A DNA stretch of 64,000 bases from Deinococcus sp. Marseille-Q6407 (lineage in GTDB: Bacteria > Deinococcota > Deinococci > Deinococcales > Deinococcaceae). This document shows positions 8,969 through 17,968 of the stretch, one piece after another. The stretch is from the NCBI RefSeq assembly GCF_946848805.1, contig NZ_CAMPFU010000004.1, positions 310,001 through 374,000 of the forward strand, written 5' to 3'. The position numbers and the translations under genes were made by a program. The stretch's first letter is position 1. Every line of letters begins with the position of its first letter. A model generated the notes under the pieces. It did not search any database and was not told where the DNA came from. It was given only the letters and a program-made list of their open reading frames with translations.

Positions 8969-10264
8969 ATGTCTCATAACGAAACTCAGGCTAAGCAGCT
9001 GGACCAGCGGTTAGAAGATCAGTCCCGGGCCGTCCTGGAAGGCCGGTCCACCCGCCGTGGGCTGGCGCGCATCGTACCTTTTATCGGCCCAGCTGTGATT
9101 GCTTCAATCGCCTATATGGACCCGGGCAACTTCGCCACCAATATTCAGGGCGGCGCCGATTTCGGCTATCAGCTGCTGTGGGTCATCCTGGCCGCCAACT
9201 TGATGGCGATGCTGATCCAGAGCCTCAGCGCCAAGCTAGGCATTGCCACCGGGAAAAACCTGCCGCAGCTGATCCGGGACCGCTGGCCCCGTCCACTGGT
9301 GTGGTTTTACTGGATTCAGGCTGAACTGGTCGCCATGGCCACCGACCTGGCCGAGTTCATCGGCGCCGCCATCGCTATTCAGCTGCTTACCGGCCTGCCG
9401 CTGTTCTGGGGCGCCGTCGTGACCGCCATTATTTCCTTCTGGATTCTCAGTTTGCAGCGGCGCGGCATCCGCGTCATGGAACTGGTGATCGGCGCCTTTG
9501 TGCTGATGATCGGCCTGGCTTATCTGGTGCAGTTCGTGCTGGCGCACCCGGCGCTGGCCGACATAGGGCGCGGGTTGGTGCCCTCATTCGGCGGGCCCCA
9601 GAGCGTGTATCTGGCGGTCGGAATGATCGGCGCCACCGTAATGCCGCACGTGATTTACCTGCACTCGGCGCTGACCCAGGACCGGGTCGAAGCACTGAAC
9701 GACAGCCAGAAGCAGCGGCTGGCGCGGCTCAACCGGATAGACGTGGTGCTGGCGATGGGCCTGGCGGGCCTGATCAACATGGCGATGCTGGCGATCGCTG
9801 CCGCGACGTTTCACGGCAAGGGCATAGAAAATGCCGGCGACCTGGAAACGGCTTACCATACGCTGACTCCCCTGCTGGGCAGCGCAGCGTCGGTGGCGTT
9901 TGCCCTAGCTCTGCTGGCCAGTGGGCTGAGCAGCACCGTGGTCGGCACCCTGGCCGGGCAGGTCATCATGCAGGGCTTCGTGAATTTCAGCATTCCGCTG
10001 TGGCTGCGGCGCACCATCACCATGCTGCCGGCCTTTGTGGTGATTCTGGCCGGCATGGACCCCACCCAGACCCTGGTGCTCTCGCAGGTGATTCTCAGCT
10101 TTGGCGTGCCGTTCGCACTGGTGCCGCTGCTGGTCTTTACCGCACGGCGCGACATCATGGGCGGGCTGATCAGCAGCCGGCCGGTCAACCTGCTCGGCTG
10201 GCTGATTGCTGCCGTGTTGATTCTCCTGAACGGCTATCTGCTGTGGGGCGTGTTTGCCGGTTGA
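8969..10264 (+). CDS. mntH: Nramp-family divalent metal transporter
   Basis: Proton-coupled Mn(II)/Fe(II) importer of the Nramp family in the cytoplasmic membrane, 431 residues with about 11 helices. Diagnostic motifs are MDPGNFATN (residues 50-58, helix 1) and MPHVIYLHSAL in helix 6, the two broken helices that bind the metal. The ATG at 8969 follows GGAGGATGCAGC. Control by the divergent DtxR-family repressor through the operator at 8893-8910 is inferred. Manganese uptake is central to oxidative-stress resistance in Deinococcus, which fits the gene pair. Confidence 0.93.
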   Translation: MSHNETQAKQLDQRLEDQSRAVLEGRSTRRGLARIVPFIGPAVIASIAYMDPGNFATNIQGGADFGYQLLWVILAANLMAMLIQSLSAKLGIATGKNLPQLIRDRWPRPLVWFYWIQAELVAMATDLAEFIGAAIAIQLLTGLPLFWGAVVTAIISFWILSLQRRGIRVMELVIGAFVLMIGLAYLVQFVLAHPALADIGRGLVPSFGGPQSVYLAVGMIGATVMPHVIYLHSALTQDRVEALNDSQKQRLARLNRIDVVLAMGLAGLINMAMLAIAAATFHGKGIENAGDLETAYHTLTPLLGSAASVAFALALLASGLSSTVVGTLAGQVIMQGFVNFSIPLWLRRTITMLPAFVVILAGMDPTQTLVLSQVILSFGVPFALVPLLVFTARRDIMGGLISSRPVNLLGWLIAAVLILLNGYLLWGVFAG

Positions 10265-10270
10265 AGGACA

Positions 10271-10312
10271 AAAAAGAGGCGCGCCGGCGCGCACCCGCCT
10301 CTTTTCTTTTTT
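10271..10312. terminator. Bidirectional terminator between mntH and aminotransferase
   Basis: Arms AAAAGAGGCG (10272-10281) and its complement (10296-10305) flank a GC-rich loop. The plus strand continues with a T-rich tract and the minus strand also ends in T, so it can serve both convergent genes. Confidence 0.8.
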
Positions 10313-10334
10313 TCCTGCAACCTCAGCTTCTCCT

Positions 10335-11531
10335 TCAGGACTCCGCAATCACCTCTGCCACAGCGTCGGCCAGCAGCGGAACTGTCTGGGAGTTCAGCCC
10401 GGCGATGTTCACCCGGGAATCGGCCGTCATATAGATGCCGTATTCCTCGCGCAGCTGGTCTACCTGCTGGGGCGTCACGCCCAGGCGCGAGAACATGCCC
10501 CGGTGCCGGGCGATAAAGTCGAAACGGTCGCTGCCGGTGCGCTCACGCAGTTCGGCGGCCAGCTGCTCACGCAGCTCCAGCATGCTCAGCCGCACGTCTT
10601 CCAGTTCACTCTGCCAGTCGGCACACAACTCTGCGTCTTCCAGGATGGTGCTGACCACCCGGGCACCGTGATCGGGCGGAAAGGAGAAATTCTGGCGGTT
10701 CAGCGCCGCCATGTTGGCCTGCACCGTCGCACGTCCCTCTGCCCGTGACTTGGCGATCAGCAGGCCGGTGCGCTCGCGGTAAATGGCAAAATTCTTGGAG
10801 CAGGAAGCGGCAATCAATACCTCCGGCAGCTCGCGGGCCAGCAGACGGGTGGCAAAAGCGTCGGCTTCCAGGCCGTCTCCGAACCCCTGGTAAGCCAGGT
10901 CCACCAGCGGGAGGGCGCCGGTCTGGGCCAGAACCCCGGCAATCTGTTGCCACTGCTGCGGGGTAGGGTTGGCGCCGGTGGGGTTATGGCAACACCCGTG
11001 CAGCAGCACCACGTCGCCCGCTTTAACCTGGGCCAGGTCTTCCAGCATGCCGGTCAGGTCCACCTCACTACTGGCCGCATCAAAGTAGCGGTAGCTCCGG
11101 TGCGGAATCTCCAGCGCTTCCAAGATGGTGATGTGGTTGGGCCAGGTGGGATCGCTGTAATGCACCGTCAGCTGCGGGTTCGCGGCCCGCGCCAGCTCCA
11201 GCGCCAGCCGCACCGCGCCAGTCCCACCCACCGAGGCGCTGCTGGCCAGTTGTGGCTCTAGCTCCTGTGCCAACTCTGCGCCCAGAATCAGGCCAGTCAG
11301 TTCGCGGCGAAAGGCCGGGTCGCCGGTCAGTTCCGTATAGACCTTGGTGTCCTGGGTGTCCAGGATGCGGCGCTCGGCAGCTTTGACCGCCCGTTTGATC
11401 GGTGTCAGGCCCTGGGCATTGCGGTAGACCCCCACGCCCAGGTCAATCTTGTTCTCTCTGGGATCGGCGCGGAAGGCGGCGGTCAGGGCCAGAATCTTGT
11501 CGGCAGGCTGGGGACTGAGTTGCTCTAGCAT
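10335..11531 (-). CDS. Aromatic/aspartate aminotransferase (class I)
   Basis: PLP-dependent class I aminotransferase of 398 residues, subgroup Ia (AspC/TyrB type), exchanging amino groups between aspartate or aromatic amino acids and 2-oxoglutarate. N-terminal DLGVGVYRN is typical of the group. The substrate segment CCHNPTGANP is at 180-189, PLP-binding D211 in LVDLAYQGFG, and the PLP lysine K246 in SCSKNFAIYRER. The ATG at 11531 has AAGGAG upstream; the longer upstream frame lacks a better site. AspC versus TyrB specificity cannot be decided from sequence alone. Confidence 0.88.
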   Translation of the reverse strand: MLEQLSPQPADKILALTAAFRADPRENKIDLGVGVYRNAQGLTPIKRAVKAAERRILDTQDTKVYTELTGDPAFRRELTGLILGAELAQELEPQLASSASVGGTGAVRLALELARAANPQLTVHYSDPTWPNHITILEALEIPHRSYRYFDAASSEVDLTGMLEDLAQVKAGDVVLLHGCCHNPTGANPTPQQWQQIAGVLAQTGALPLVDLAYQGFGDGLEADAFATRLLARELPEVLIAASCSKNFAIYRERTGLLIAKSRAEGRATVQANMAALNRQNFSFPPDHGARVVSTILEDAELCADWQSELEDVRLSMLELREQLAAELRERTGSDRFDFIARHRGMFSRLGVTPQQVDQLREEYGIYMTADSRVNIAGLNSQTVPLLADAVAEVIAES

Positions 11532-11600
11532 GGTTGGCTCCTTGTGGGAAATCACGGCCGGAACTGACCCGGCCAAGCTCCATCATAGGGGCCTGGAGCC

Positions 11601-11647
11601 AAAAAAGAGGAGCGGCGCCACCCGAATCTATATCAGGCGCGCCGCTC
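11601..11647 (-). terminator. Terminator after the acetoacetate-decarboxylase-like gene
   Basis: GAGCGGC (11610-11616) pairs with GCCGCTC (11641-11647). On the minus strand the stem is followed by CTCTTTTTT. It lies beyond the stop at 11708. Confidence 0.65.
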
Positions 11648-11707
11648 TCTCTTTGCCAGGGCAAGACCCGGACTTTTTTCTTGTCGTCTCAGCTGTAAAA
11701 GCTCAGG

Positions 11708-12541
11708 TCAGATACCGACCCCTTCGTTCAGCCGCAGCTGGAAATGATGGGTGTAGGCGACCTGCTTAGGCGTGGCGCTTTCGCCAATCAGCCGGCGAAT
11801 CCGCACGGCCATCGGGTGCAGCGAGGTGGCCGAGGTCTTCAGCACGAAGTTACCCGGCTCGGCGCTGTAGCCTTCGTCACTGCGTGTGTCGGACGTGGCG
11901 CGGAACAGCTGGTCCTCGAACTTGGAGTATAGCACCAGATCCTGCCAATCGGGCAGCTTCTGTTCGGCGCCGGCTTCACCTTCCAGCGAAATAATGAACT
12001 CGCCTTCCCGCTCGGGGTCCAGCACCTTGCCGGCAAAGTTCTTGCCGTCCAGCGCAAAGGGGATTTCAGTCACGAACTTGGGGTAGCCCCACAGGTCGAT
12101 GCCTGCGGCGCAGGCCGGGCCGGTGGTGACCGGCAGGTCCACGATGTACTGGCCGACCTGACGGCGGTCAGAAGGCAACGTCACAGCCTCTTCGGGGTCG
12201 GCCGGCAGCGGATAGCCCTTGGGGTTGACCAGCAGCGCAATTCCGGCTTCGTTGTAGGGCGTGCCGTTGGTCAGGCGGCGGTATTCGTAAAAGACGGCGT
12301 TCATCACTGCCTTGCCGTTGGGCAGACGGACCAGTTCCAGATCCGGCGCTTCAATCAGTTCATTGGCGACGTCCCAGTCCACTTCAAAAGTCGCCATCAC
12401 GCAGCTTGCGTCGGTGTAACGGGTCGGCAGGGCCATCACGCCCAGGCTGAAAGCCCGGTGGTGGGTGGGCACCTGAAAAAACGGCGTCTTGAGTTCTTCG
12501 GGGTTGGCAGAACCGAGCAGCTGAGTATCTTGCTTTGCCAT
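11708..12541 (-). CDS. Acetoacetate decarboxylase family protein
   Basis: Protein of 277 residues of the acetoacetate decarboxylase superfamily, whose members use a Schiff-base lysine for decarboxylation or related aldol chemistry. The key lysine appears as K155 in GIDLWGYPKFVTEIPF. The neighbouring lysine that lowers the pKa in true decarboxylases is Phe here (PKF rather than PKK), so a different reaction is possible. The ATG at 12541 has AGGAG 8 bases upstream. It lies downstream of the catalase-like gene on the same strand, separated by a terminator-like hairpin. Confidence 0.8.
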   Translation of the reverse strand: MAKQDTQLLGSANPEELKTPFFQVPTHHRAFSLGVMALPTRYTDASCVMATFEVDWDVANELIEAPDLELVRLPNGKAVMNAVFYEYRRLTNGTPYNEAGIALLVNPKGYPLPADPEEAVTLPSDRRQVGQYIVDLPVTTGPACAAGIDLWGYPKFVTEIPFALDGKNFAGKVLDPEREGEFIISLEGEAGAEQKLPDWQDLVLYSKFEDQLFRATSDTRSDEGYSAEPGNFVLKTSATSLHPMAVRIRRLIGESATPKQVAYTHHFQLRLNEGVGI

Positions 12542-12618
12542 AAGGATCTCCTTGAAGGTGCTGGAATGCGCCAGCATCCTGAAATGCTGTGGATGGCTGG
12601 CAAAAAGGGAACGAAAGG

Positions 12619-12640
12619 AAAAAAGCGCCCCGGCCGGGGC
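12619..12640 (-). terminator. Terminator after the catalase-like gene
   Basis: The self-complementary GCCCCGGCCGGGGC block at 12627-12640 is followed on the minus strand by GCTTTTTT. It lies about 80 bases past the catalase-like stop. Confidence 0.6.
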
Positions 12641-12722
12641 CACCGGGTGCAGGCCCTGGTGGCTCGGGTCTAGAGGCGCCTCATAACCTGATTTTATTCG
12701 TCCTGGACGGGACAGAATATAA

Positions 12723-13808
12723 TCAATCCGGGATTTCGCTGATGTCTTTGGGCTCTACCCGGGGCTGCACGTTCATATCGTGGCGGAAGGCGGTGGAGGA
12801 TTCGTAGGCCTTGATCCGCACGCGCATGATCGAGCCGAGCGGCTGGTGTTCCGGCAGGGCGTGCCAGGGGTTAAACGACAGCTTGTCGTCGGAGAAAACC
12901 CGGCGTTCGGGGCTGTAGGCTTCCTGCTTGGGAATCACCAGCCGGGCAATAGCCTGCTGAGGCGAGAGCTTTTCGTCCCATTCCACCGAGCCGTCTTCCA
13001 CCGGCATTTTGTCCAGGTCGGTGCACAGCTGGGCGCGCAGTTCGTACTCGGCGCTGTTCTTGTGAAAGAAGTCCACCAGGGCGTCGCGCTGCGCCGAGGC
13101 GTTCTTGGTAGTGTCAATAATCTGACCTTCCAGCGCCTTGACTTCAGAAGACAGCGGAGCAGCACTCAGCTTGGCGATGTAGTCGCCGTAGCGAATGGCA
13201 GCCATGGTGTGGTAGGTCTGGCCCAGCAGGTGCTCATTCTCGGCAGCGATGCCGTCCAGGGTGGGATCGCTGATGCCCAGCAGGCCCAGCACCTTCTGGC
13301 CACCGCGGGCTACGGCTGCAAAAGCACGCTGGCTTTCTTCGGAAGCTCCGTCTTGCAGAGCAATCACGTTCTGCATCTTGAGATATTCATCCACCGTGCC
13401 GAAAGGAATCACCGGCATGGTCACCATCAGGAAGTCCTGGGTCACTTCGTCCTGATGGTCAGGCAAAATCTTTTTGCCGGGCACGCCGATCACCTTGATG
13501 GCCATACCGTGCGGTACAGGAACGCTGTCGTCTCTGATTTCGCCGGGAGCGCTGGAGAAACGAATGACCACCGGGTAGCTGGCCGGCTTGGCGAACAGGC
13601 CCTGTGCGAGGTGTTCAGGCAGCTCAGGAATTTCCAGAGTGCCCACCACAGTGCCGTGCTGCTTGGCATGGGCGTCACGGATGGCATGGCGGTGCTTATC
13701 GAAGGCCTTGACGTTGGCCTCGTGCATCAGCCGCACGACCTCGTTGATTTTCTCGTCTTCACCAGGCTGCTTGACTTCAACCTCCGGGGTGTATTTAACG
13801 TAATTCAT
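12723..13808 (-). CDS. Catalase-family heme protein (small, SrpA-like)
   Basis: Short catalase-superfamily protein of 361 residues, well below the roughly 480 of classical catalases and close to the SrpA-like group. The distal site is RDAHAKQHG with R44 and H47. The proximal heme tyrosine fits RIKAY at 331-335 (the RxxxY motif). The member may have weak catalase or peroxidase activity. AAGGAGG precedes the ATG at 13808. Only 77 bp upstream lies the 3' end of a DyP-type peroxidase gene on the same strand, so the two heme enzymes probably formed one operon before IS insertion. Confidence 0.85.
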   Translation of the reverse strand: MNYVKYTPEVEVKQPGEDEKINEVVRLMHEANVKAFDKHRHAIRDAHAKQHGTVVGTLEIPELPEHLAQGLFAKPASYPVVIRFSSAPGEIRDDSVPVPHGMAIKVIGVPGKKILPDHQDEVTQDFLMVTMPVIPFGTVDEYLKMQNVIALQDGASEESQRAFAAVARGGQKVLGLLGISDPTLDGIAAENEHLLGQTYHTMAAIRYGDYIAKLSAAPLSSEVKALEGQIIDTTKNASAQRDALVDFFHKNSAEYELRAQLCTDLDKMPVEDGSVEWDEKLSPQQAIARLVIPKQEAYSPERRVFSDDKLSFNPWHALPEHQPLGSIMRVRIKAYESSTAFRHDMNVQPRVEPKDISEIPD

Positions 13809-14015
13809 GAGTCCTCCTTTGAACGAATCATGGCTTGCGCGTTTCTAGGCTGGCTTGGTTTCCCGAACTCGCCGGGTTTCCGGACTTACTTCAGCTCACT
13901 CAACCACTTCAGCGCCGACAGGCTAGGCATAAACAGGTACTCGCCGCCACGCAGCTGGTTGAAGGTCTCCATGCCGCGCAGGCGCTCACGCACCGGCTCC
14001 TTGGGCAGGGTAAAA

Positions 14016-15166
14016 CTCAGAACTTGCACCTGAATAGGCGGACAAAAAGCGCTCCCAGAGCTGAAATTCTGGAGGTGTGAATCAACCGGTTTCAGGGGAG
14101 CGCGTCCGTATTTTCGCACAGCAGGTTCTGGATATTCCAGAGACGCTGTACCAACGGCGAAGCCTGGAGGCTTCGCTGCACCTTTTCCACAGTCCAGGTC
14201 AGAAGACCAACTTCAGCCAGGCTGAGGGAGTCAGTCCCAGTGCACTGAGTCGCTTCTTCAACGTCTATGACTGGGATTCAGACCGCTGCTGGGAAGAGAT
14301 GCAGGACTTCCAGTGGCGCATCCTGCTGGATACAGCTCGTCACAAACGTAGACCTCGTCTGCGGCTCAGCGTGGATCTGACCACGGTGGAAAAGGTGGGA
14401 ATTCAGCTGCCCTACGTCAGCGTCTACAACGGCAGGCACGGCATTCATCTGGTGGTCTTGTTCGCCGAGTATGGGGAACTGAAGTTCCCCATTTCTTACC
14501 GGGTCTACCAGGGCAAGTACACCAGCACTCCCGTCACTCTGGCGCTCGACCTACTGGAAGAGGTGCCGGACTTCATCAAGAAACGTTTCCGGGTACGTGT
14601 CCTAGCGGACAGCGGCTTTGAAGCCGCTGTCTTTCTGGAAGGTGTGCAGCGCCTCGGTTTCGAGTTCGTGGTGGGTGTGAGGAGCAACCGGCGCACGGAC
14701 CATCCTGGGCGGGTGACGGTGGCGGACTGTCCGCATGGGGGGTACGTCAACCTCGCCAACTGGCCTCTGGAAACGCTGTCTCTGGGGAGGATGGACCGTG
14801 GGGACCGCGAATTCTTCGCGGTGTCGTCTGAGCTGTTAGAGGGGGATGACATCCTGGCTGAAGGAAAACGGCGCTGGGCACTGGAGTCGTTTTTCAAAGA
14901 AGGGAAGCATCAGTTTGGGTTGGCGCAGTTCGCGCTGCGAACTGCCAGGGGTCTGGACCGCTGGATTCTGATGGTCTTCCTGGCCTTCACCCTGACCATG
15001 CTGCATCGCTCAGAAGGGATGACCTTGAAAGAGGCGGCACGCCTGGCCCTCTACACCCTGTTCCCCGTAGTCAGGCTCAACCATCTTCTGAGTCAGCTCC
15101 AAAAAGAGCAAGAATTCCTCCACCAGCACGGCTATTCGCTCAGCTATGCAAGGTGCAAGTTATGAG
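14016..15166 (+). mobile_element. Type A IS, copy 1 (1151 bp), with 5-bp target duplication
   Basis: Full copy. Ends CTCAGAACTTGCACCT (left) and CTCATAACTTGCACCT (right, reversed) form a 15/16 inverted repeat. TAAAA at 14011-14015 and again at 15167-15171 is the target duplication. It contains one transposase gene and is inserted in the DyP-type peroxidase gene. Confidence 0.93.
14077..15165 (+). CDS. IS4-like DDE transposase (type A IS, copy 1)
   Basis: Transposase of 362 residues that excises and inserts the element. The DDE triad fits D100 ([11 protein letters not shown]), D178 (VLADSGFE) and E270 ([13 protein letters not shown]), with the YREK-like spacing of IS4-superfamily enzymes. A 5-bp target duplication points to an ISH3/IS701-like group rather than IS10. 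It starts with GTG. This copy carries a patch of divergent bases at about 14570-14650 (residues 167-190, [19 protein letters not shown]) compared with the other copies. Confidence 0.92.
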   Translation: MNQPVSGERVRIFAQQVLDIPETLYQRRSLEASLHLFHSPGQKTNFSQAEGVSPSALSRFFNVYDWDSDRCWEEMQDFQWRILLDTARHKRRPRLRLSVDLTTVEKVGIQLPYVSVYNGRHGIHLVVLFAEYGELKFPISYRVYQGKYTSTPVTLALDLLEEVPDFIKKRFRVRVLADSGFEAAVFLEGVQRLGFEFVVGVRSNRRTDHPGRVTVADCPHGGYVNLANWPLETLSLGRMDRGDREFFAVSSELLEGDDILAEGKRRWALESFFKEGKHQFGLAQFALRTARGLDRWILMVFLAFTLTMLHRSEGMTLKEAARLALYTLFPVVRLNHLLSQLQKEQEFLHQHGYSLSYARCKL

Positions 15167-15683
15167 TAAAAGTGAGGTCTTCATCCTGCACACCCACAAT
15201 AGGATCACGTTCACCTCAGTAGGTGACAACTTCAGTTTGACCTCGTTCCAGACGGCAAAAACTAACAGTCGGCCCCATCAAGCTTGATGGGGCCGACTGT
15301 TCACGGTTTCCTGAGAGTGTGAAAACAACAGAATCCGCTGCTCAGCAGGCTACCGCACTCACCCAGCACTTCAAAGCGCACGCCAGTCATCTCCGCATTG
15401 ACACCCTTCAGCGCTTGATTGACGTCCTTCTGGCGATGATTGCCGCGAGGAGCATCAATCATCACGACCTGAGTGCCCACATGCCGGGTATCAGCATGCC
15501 CCAGGCTAAGAAAAGGCGGGCAGACCGCACCTTCCGGGATGAGCAGCTGGACATGGAACTCAAAACCCAGGCGCTGCACACCGTCCAGAAAGACAGCGGA
15601 TTCGAATCCACTGTCTGCCAGTACGCAGACCTGAAAGCGCTTCCCGACGAAGTTTGGCACCTCTTCCAGCAGGTCAAGGGCTA

Positions 15684-16726
15684 TTGATAACGGCGTAAGT
15701 ATGCGCTGCTAAACTCTAGGGACCGTGGAATGGCAACCGAACCAATATTCTCGTGCCCAACTTGAGAGCGGCGTCTGGCTGCTACCGAGTGGCTGCAGCA
15801 AGGCAGCCACACACACCGCGAAATTGCTGCTCACTTCGGCGTCTCCGTGCTCACGGTGACTTCTTTGAGTGCTCGGCTCAGAAAGAAGGGAAGCTTGCAA
15901 GCGACGGTCAGCTCTGGTCGTCCTGCTCGGCTGACTGAGTCTCAGCACGACCAGCTTCGCACCCTCCTGCGGGAGGGTGCTCTGCAGCATGGGTTTCCTG
16001 ACGAAACTTGGACGACAAAACGCGTGGCAGAGCTGATCGGGCGGCACTTCGAGGTGTGGTACCACCATGATCACGTCCGTAAAATCCTACGAAAGTTGGG
16101 GTTCAGCCCACAGATGCCAGATGGGCGGGCTGCTGAGCGGAACGAACTTCGGATTGCATCCTGGCGGGAACAGGTGCTCCCGGAGTTGGAAAAAAAAGGT
16201 CGCTGAGGGAGCCACAATCATCTATCTGGATGAGGTCGGATTCTCGTTGAAAGGCGTGCGAAGGCGAACGTGGTCACCCAGGGGCGTCACGCCCCTGGTC
16301 ACGCTCAGAGCGAACTGGGAGAAGCTTTCGACGATTGGGGCGATCACTTCAGATGGACGATTCTTCCAGCACACAACATCCAGAGCGATCCGCAGTGGAG
16401 AAGTCATCCGATTCTTTGGGCACATCCTGCGCCAAGTTCAGGGGAACATCGTCGTGGTGCTGGACAATGCGAGAATTCATCACGCGAAAGTGACCCAGGC
16501 GTTCGTGGGTTCCCACGAACGCCTCTCTCTGATCTTTCTGCCTCCGTATGCTCCAGAGTTGAACCCGATCGAGTTGGTGTGGGCCTACGTCAAGCGCAAT
16601 GTGTTGGGGAACTTTTGTGCCCACTCCATCAGAGCGCTGAAAAAGAGGCTTGTCACCGCCTGGCAGCGGGTCCGCTATATTCACCTGCCCCGTCAGCTTA
16701 TGGACGCCAACTTACGCCGCTATCAA
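15684..16726 (+). mobile_element. IS630-family element (1043 bp) with TA duplication
   Basis: Terminal inverted repeats TTGATAACGGCGTAAGT (left) and TTGATAGCGGCGTAAGT (right, reversed) match at 16 of 17 bases. TA flanks both ends (15682-15683 and 16727-16728), and deleting the element plus one TA restores the uninterrupted type A sequence seen at 38970. TA targeting is characteristic of IS630/Tc1. Confidence 0.94.
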
Positions 16727-16729
16727 TAA
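15725..16729 (+). pseudogene. IS630 transposase with two frame changes
   Basis: The N-terminus (EWQPNQYSRAQLE, from GTG 15725) lies in one frame. At about 15768 the frame shifts by one missing base to ERRLAATEWLQQGS and the helix-turn-helix region. At a run of eight A (16189-16196) it must shift back to reach the catalytic half, IIYLDEVGF and VVLDNARIHH, then LNPIELVWAYVKR. Loss of one A would join the second pair in frame, so slippage could still operate there, but the first break should inactivate the gene. The stop TAA is completed by the duplicated TA of the target. Confidence 0.75.
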
Positions 16730-17915
16730 CGTGACGGGAGTGCTGGTGTACTTGCCCTGGTAGACCCGGTAAGAAATGGGGAACTTCAGTTCCCCATACT
16801 CGGCGAACAAGACCACCAGATGAATGCCGTGCCTGCCGTTGTAGACACTGACATAGGGCAGCTGAGTCCCCACCTTTTCCACCGTGGTCAGATCCACGCT
16901 GAGCCGCAGACGAGGTCTGCGTTTGTGACGAGCTGTATCCAGCAGGATGCGCCATTGGGTGTCCTGCATCTCTTCCCAGCAACGGTCTGAATCCCAGTCG
17001 TAGATGTTGAAGAAACGGCTGAGTGCACTGGGGCTGACTCCCTCAGCCTGGCTGAACTTGGTCTTCTGACCTGGACTGTGGAAAAGGTGCAGCGAAGCCT
17101 CCAGGCTTCGCCGTTGGTACAGCGTCTCTGGAATGTCCAGAATCCGCTGTGAGAGAATATGGGTGCGCTCCCCTGAAACCTGTTTGTACACACTTCCAGA
17201 ATTTCAGCTCTGGGAGCGCTTTTTGTCCGCCTATTCAGGTGCAAGTTCTGAGTATTGAAGCTCCTCCGCGTCTTGCCAGCGAAACGCTGGCAAGGCCTGG
17301 TGGCTGACCGTGAGTTCATCGGTGCGGAGTGGTTCCGTTTTCTCCGTCGTCAAGGCATCAAGCGGGCGATCCGCATTCGGCACAGCGACATGCTGGACGA
17401 CATGAATGGGAAGGAATGGTTTAAGCACGTCCAGCACGGTCATTTCCATGAAATCGACGAAAAGGTGTTCGTGTTTGGCGAACTCATGCGGGTGGTCGCG
17501 ACGAGGTCATCCACAGGTGACCTCGTCATCATTGCCACAGATTTCAGCGCTCGGAAGACCTGGAAGCTGTACAAGCAGCGCTGGTCAATCGAGTGCACCT
17601 TCAGCAGCTTCAAGAAGCGAGGCTTCGACCTGGAGCGGACTGGGATGACGGAAAGGAGCCGTCTTCAGCGGCTCTTCGGCCTTGTGACACTGGCCTGGAT
17701 GTTTTGTTTGCGCTTGGGGGTCTGGCTCAGCCAGACCCAGTCCATCCCCATTCTCAAGCATGGTCGTAGAGCGGTCAGTCTGGTGCGGTACGGTGCTCAG
17801 CATCTCGTGGATGCCTTACGATGGAAACCACAACAGTTCATGGCTGTCCTAGACCTGTTGACCCAGCCTTTTTGCCCACCAGGAGGGGCTGGAAGTGAAG
17901 TTGTCACCTACTGAG

Positions 17916-17968
17916 AGGTCGATAAAGCTGCCTTTCTCGAAACGCAGATCATAGATTTTTCCGCTCAT
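17916..17968 (-). pseudogene. 5' stub of an unknown gene cut by the type B IS
   Basis: From ATG 17968 the minus strand reads MSGKIYDLRFEKGSFIDL and then runs into the IS end at 17915. Too short to assign. The rest is not found on the other side of the IS nest, which carries the DyP-type gene instead. Confidence 0.35.

Larger units (their letters stand above)
13886..15214 (-). pseudogene. 3' remnant of a DyP-type heme peroxidase gene
   Basis: Two pieces on the minus strand join across a type A IS. Piece 1 (15172-15214) reads ERDPIVGVQDEDLTF; piece 2 (13886-14015) continues TLPKEPVRERLRGM and ends GGEYLFMPSLSALKWLSELK. Removing the IS (14016-15166) and one copy of its 5-bp duplication restores a continuous frame. 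The ending resembles C-termini of DyP-type peroxidases with their GGEY-F-PS segment. Everything upstream (the catalytic bulk) is absent, cut at 15214/15215 by the type B IS end. Family assignment from about 57 residues is tentative; loss of function is certain. Confidence 0.6.
15556..17252 (-). mobile_element. Type A IS, copy 2 (fragment, with IS630 inside)
   Basis: The 5' part of a type A IS on the minus strand: right end at 17252, transposase start at 17191. Its coding sequence runs to GVQRLGFEF and then meets type B sequence at about 15556, so its 3' third is lost. An IS630 element interrupts it at 15684-16726. The junction at 15553-15558 shares GA with both partners. The transposase is a pseudogene. 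Confidence 0.9.
15319..17914 (+). pseudogene. Type B IS4-family transposase, split and internally deleted
   Basis: The N-terminal 79 residues (to RDEQLDM) are encoded at 15319-15555; the frame then runs into antisense type A sequence. The C-terminal part resumes at 17253 with [14 protein letters not shown] and ends at 17914, including D165 and E260 of the catalytic triad. Residues 80-147, including the first catalytic Asp (D100 in LLSLDRTNW), are gone. Not functional. Confidence 0.92.
15215..17915 (+). mobile_element. Type B IS, interrupted copy (host of nested insertions)
   Basis: Left end CTCAGTAGGTGACAACTTC begins at 15215 and the mirrored right end finishes at 17915. Between them the element is split by a type A fragment (15556-17252), which itself carries an IS630 element. 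The type B sequence between residue 79 and residue 148 of its transposase is missing, so a deletion followed insertion. Flanks CACGTTCAC and AGGTCGATA do not match, so no target duplication remains. Confidence 0.9.

Noticed and set aside
8964..8976. TTATG-TCT-CATAA at the mntH start, reminiscent of the radiation/desiccation response motif.
   Set aside because: The spacing is shorter than the 17-bp palindrome known for that motif, and it overlaps the first codons of mntH.
12780..14033. 417-codon frame antisense to the catalase-like gene.
   Set aside because: No family resemblance; the opposite strand has heme-site motifs and a ribosome site.
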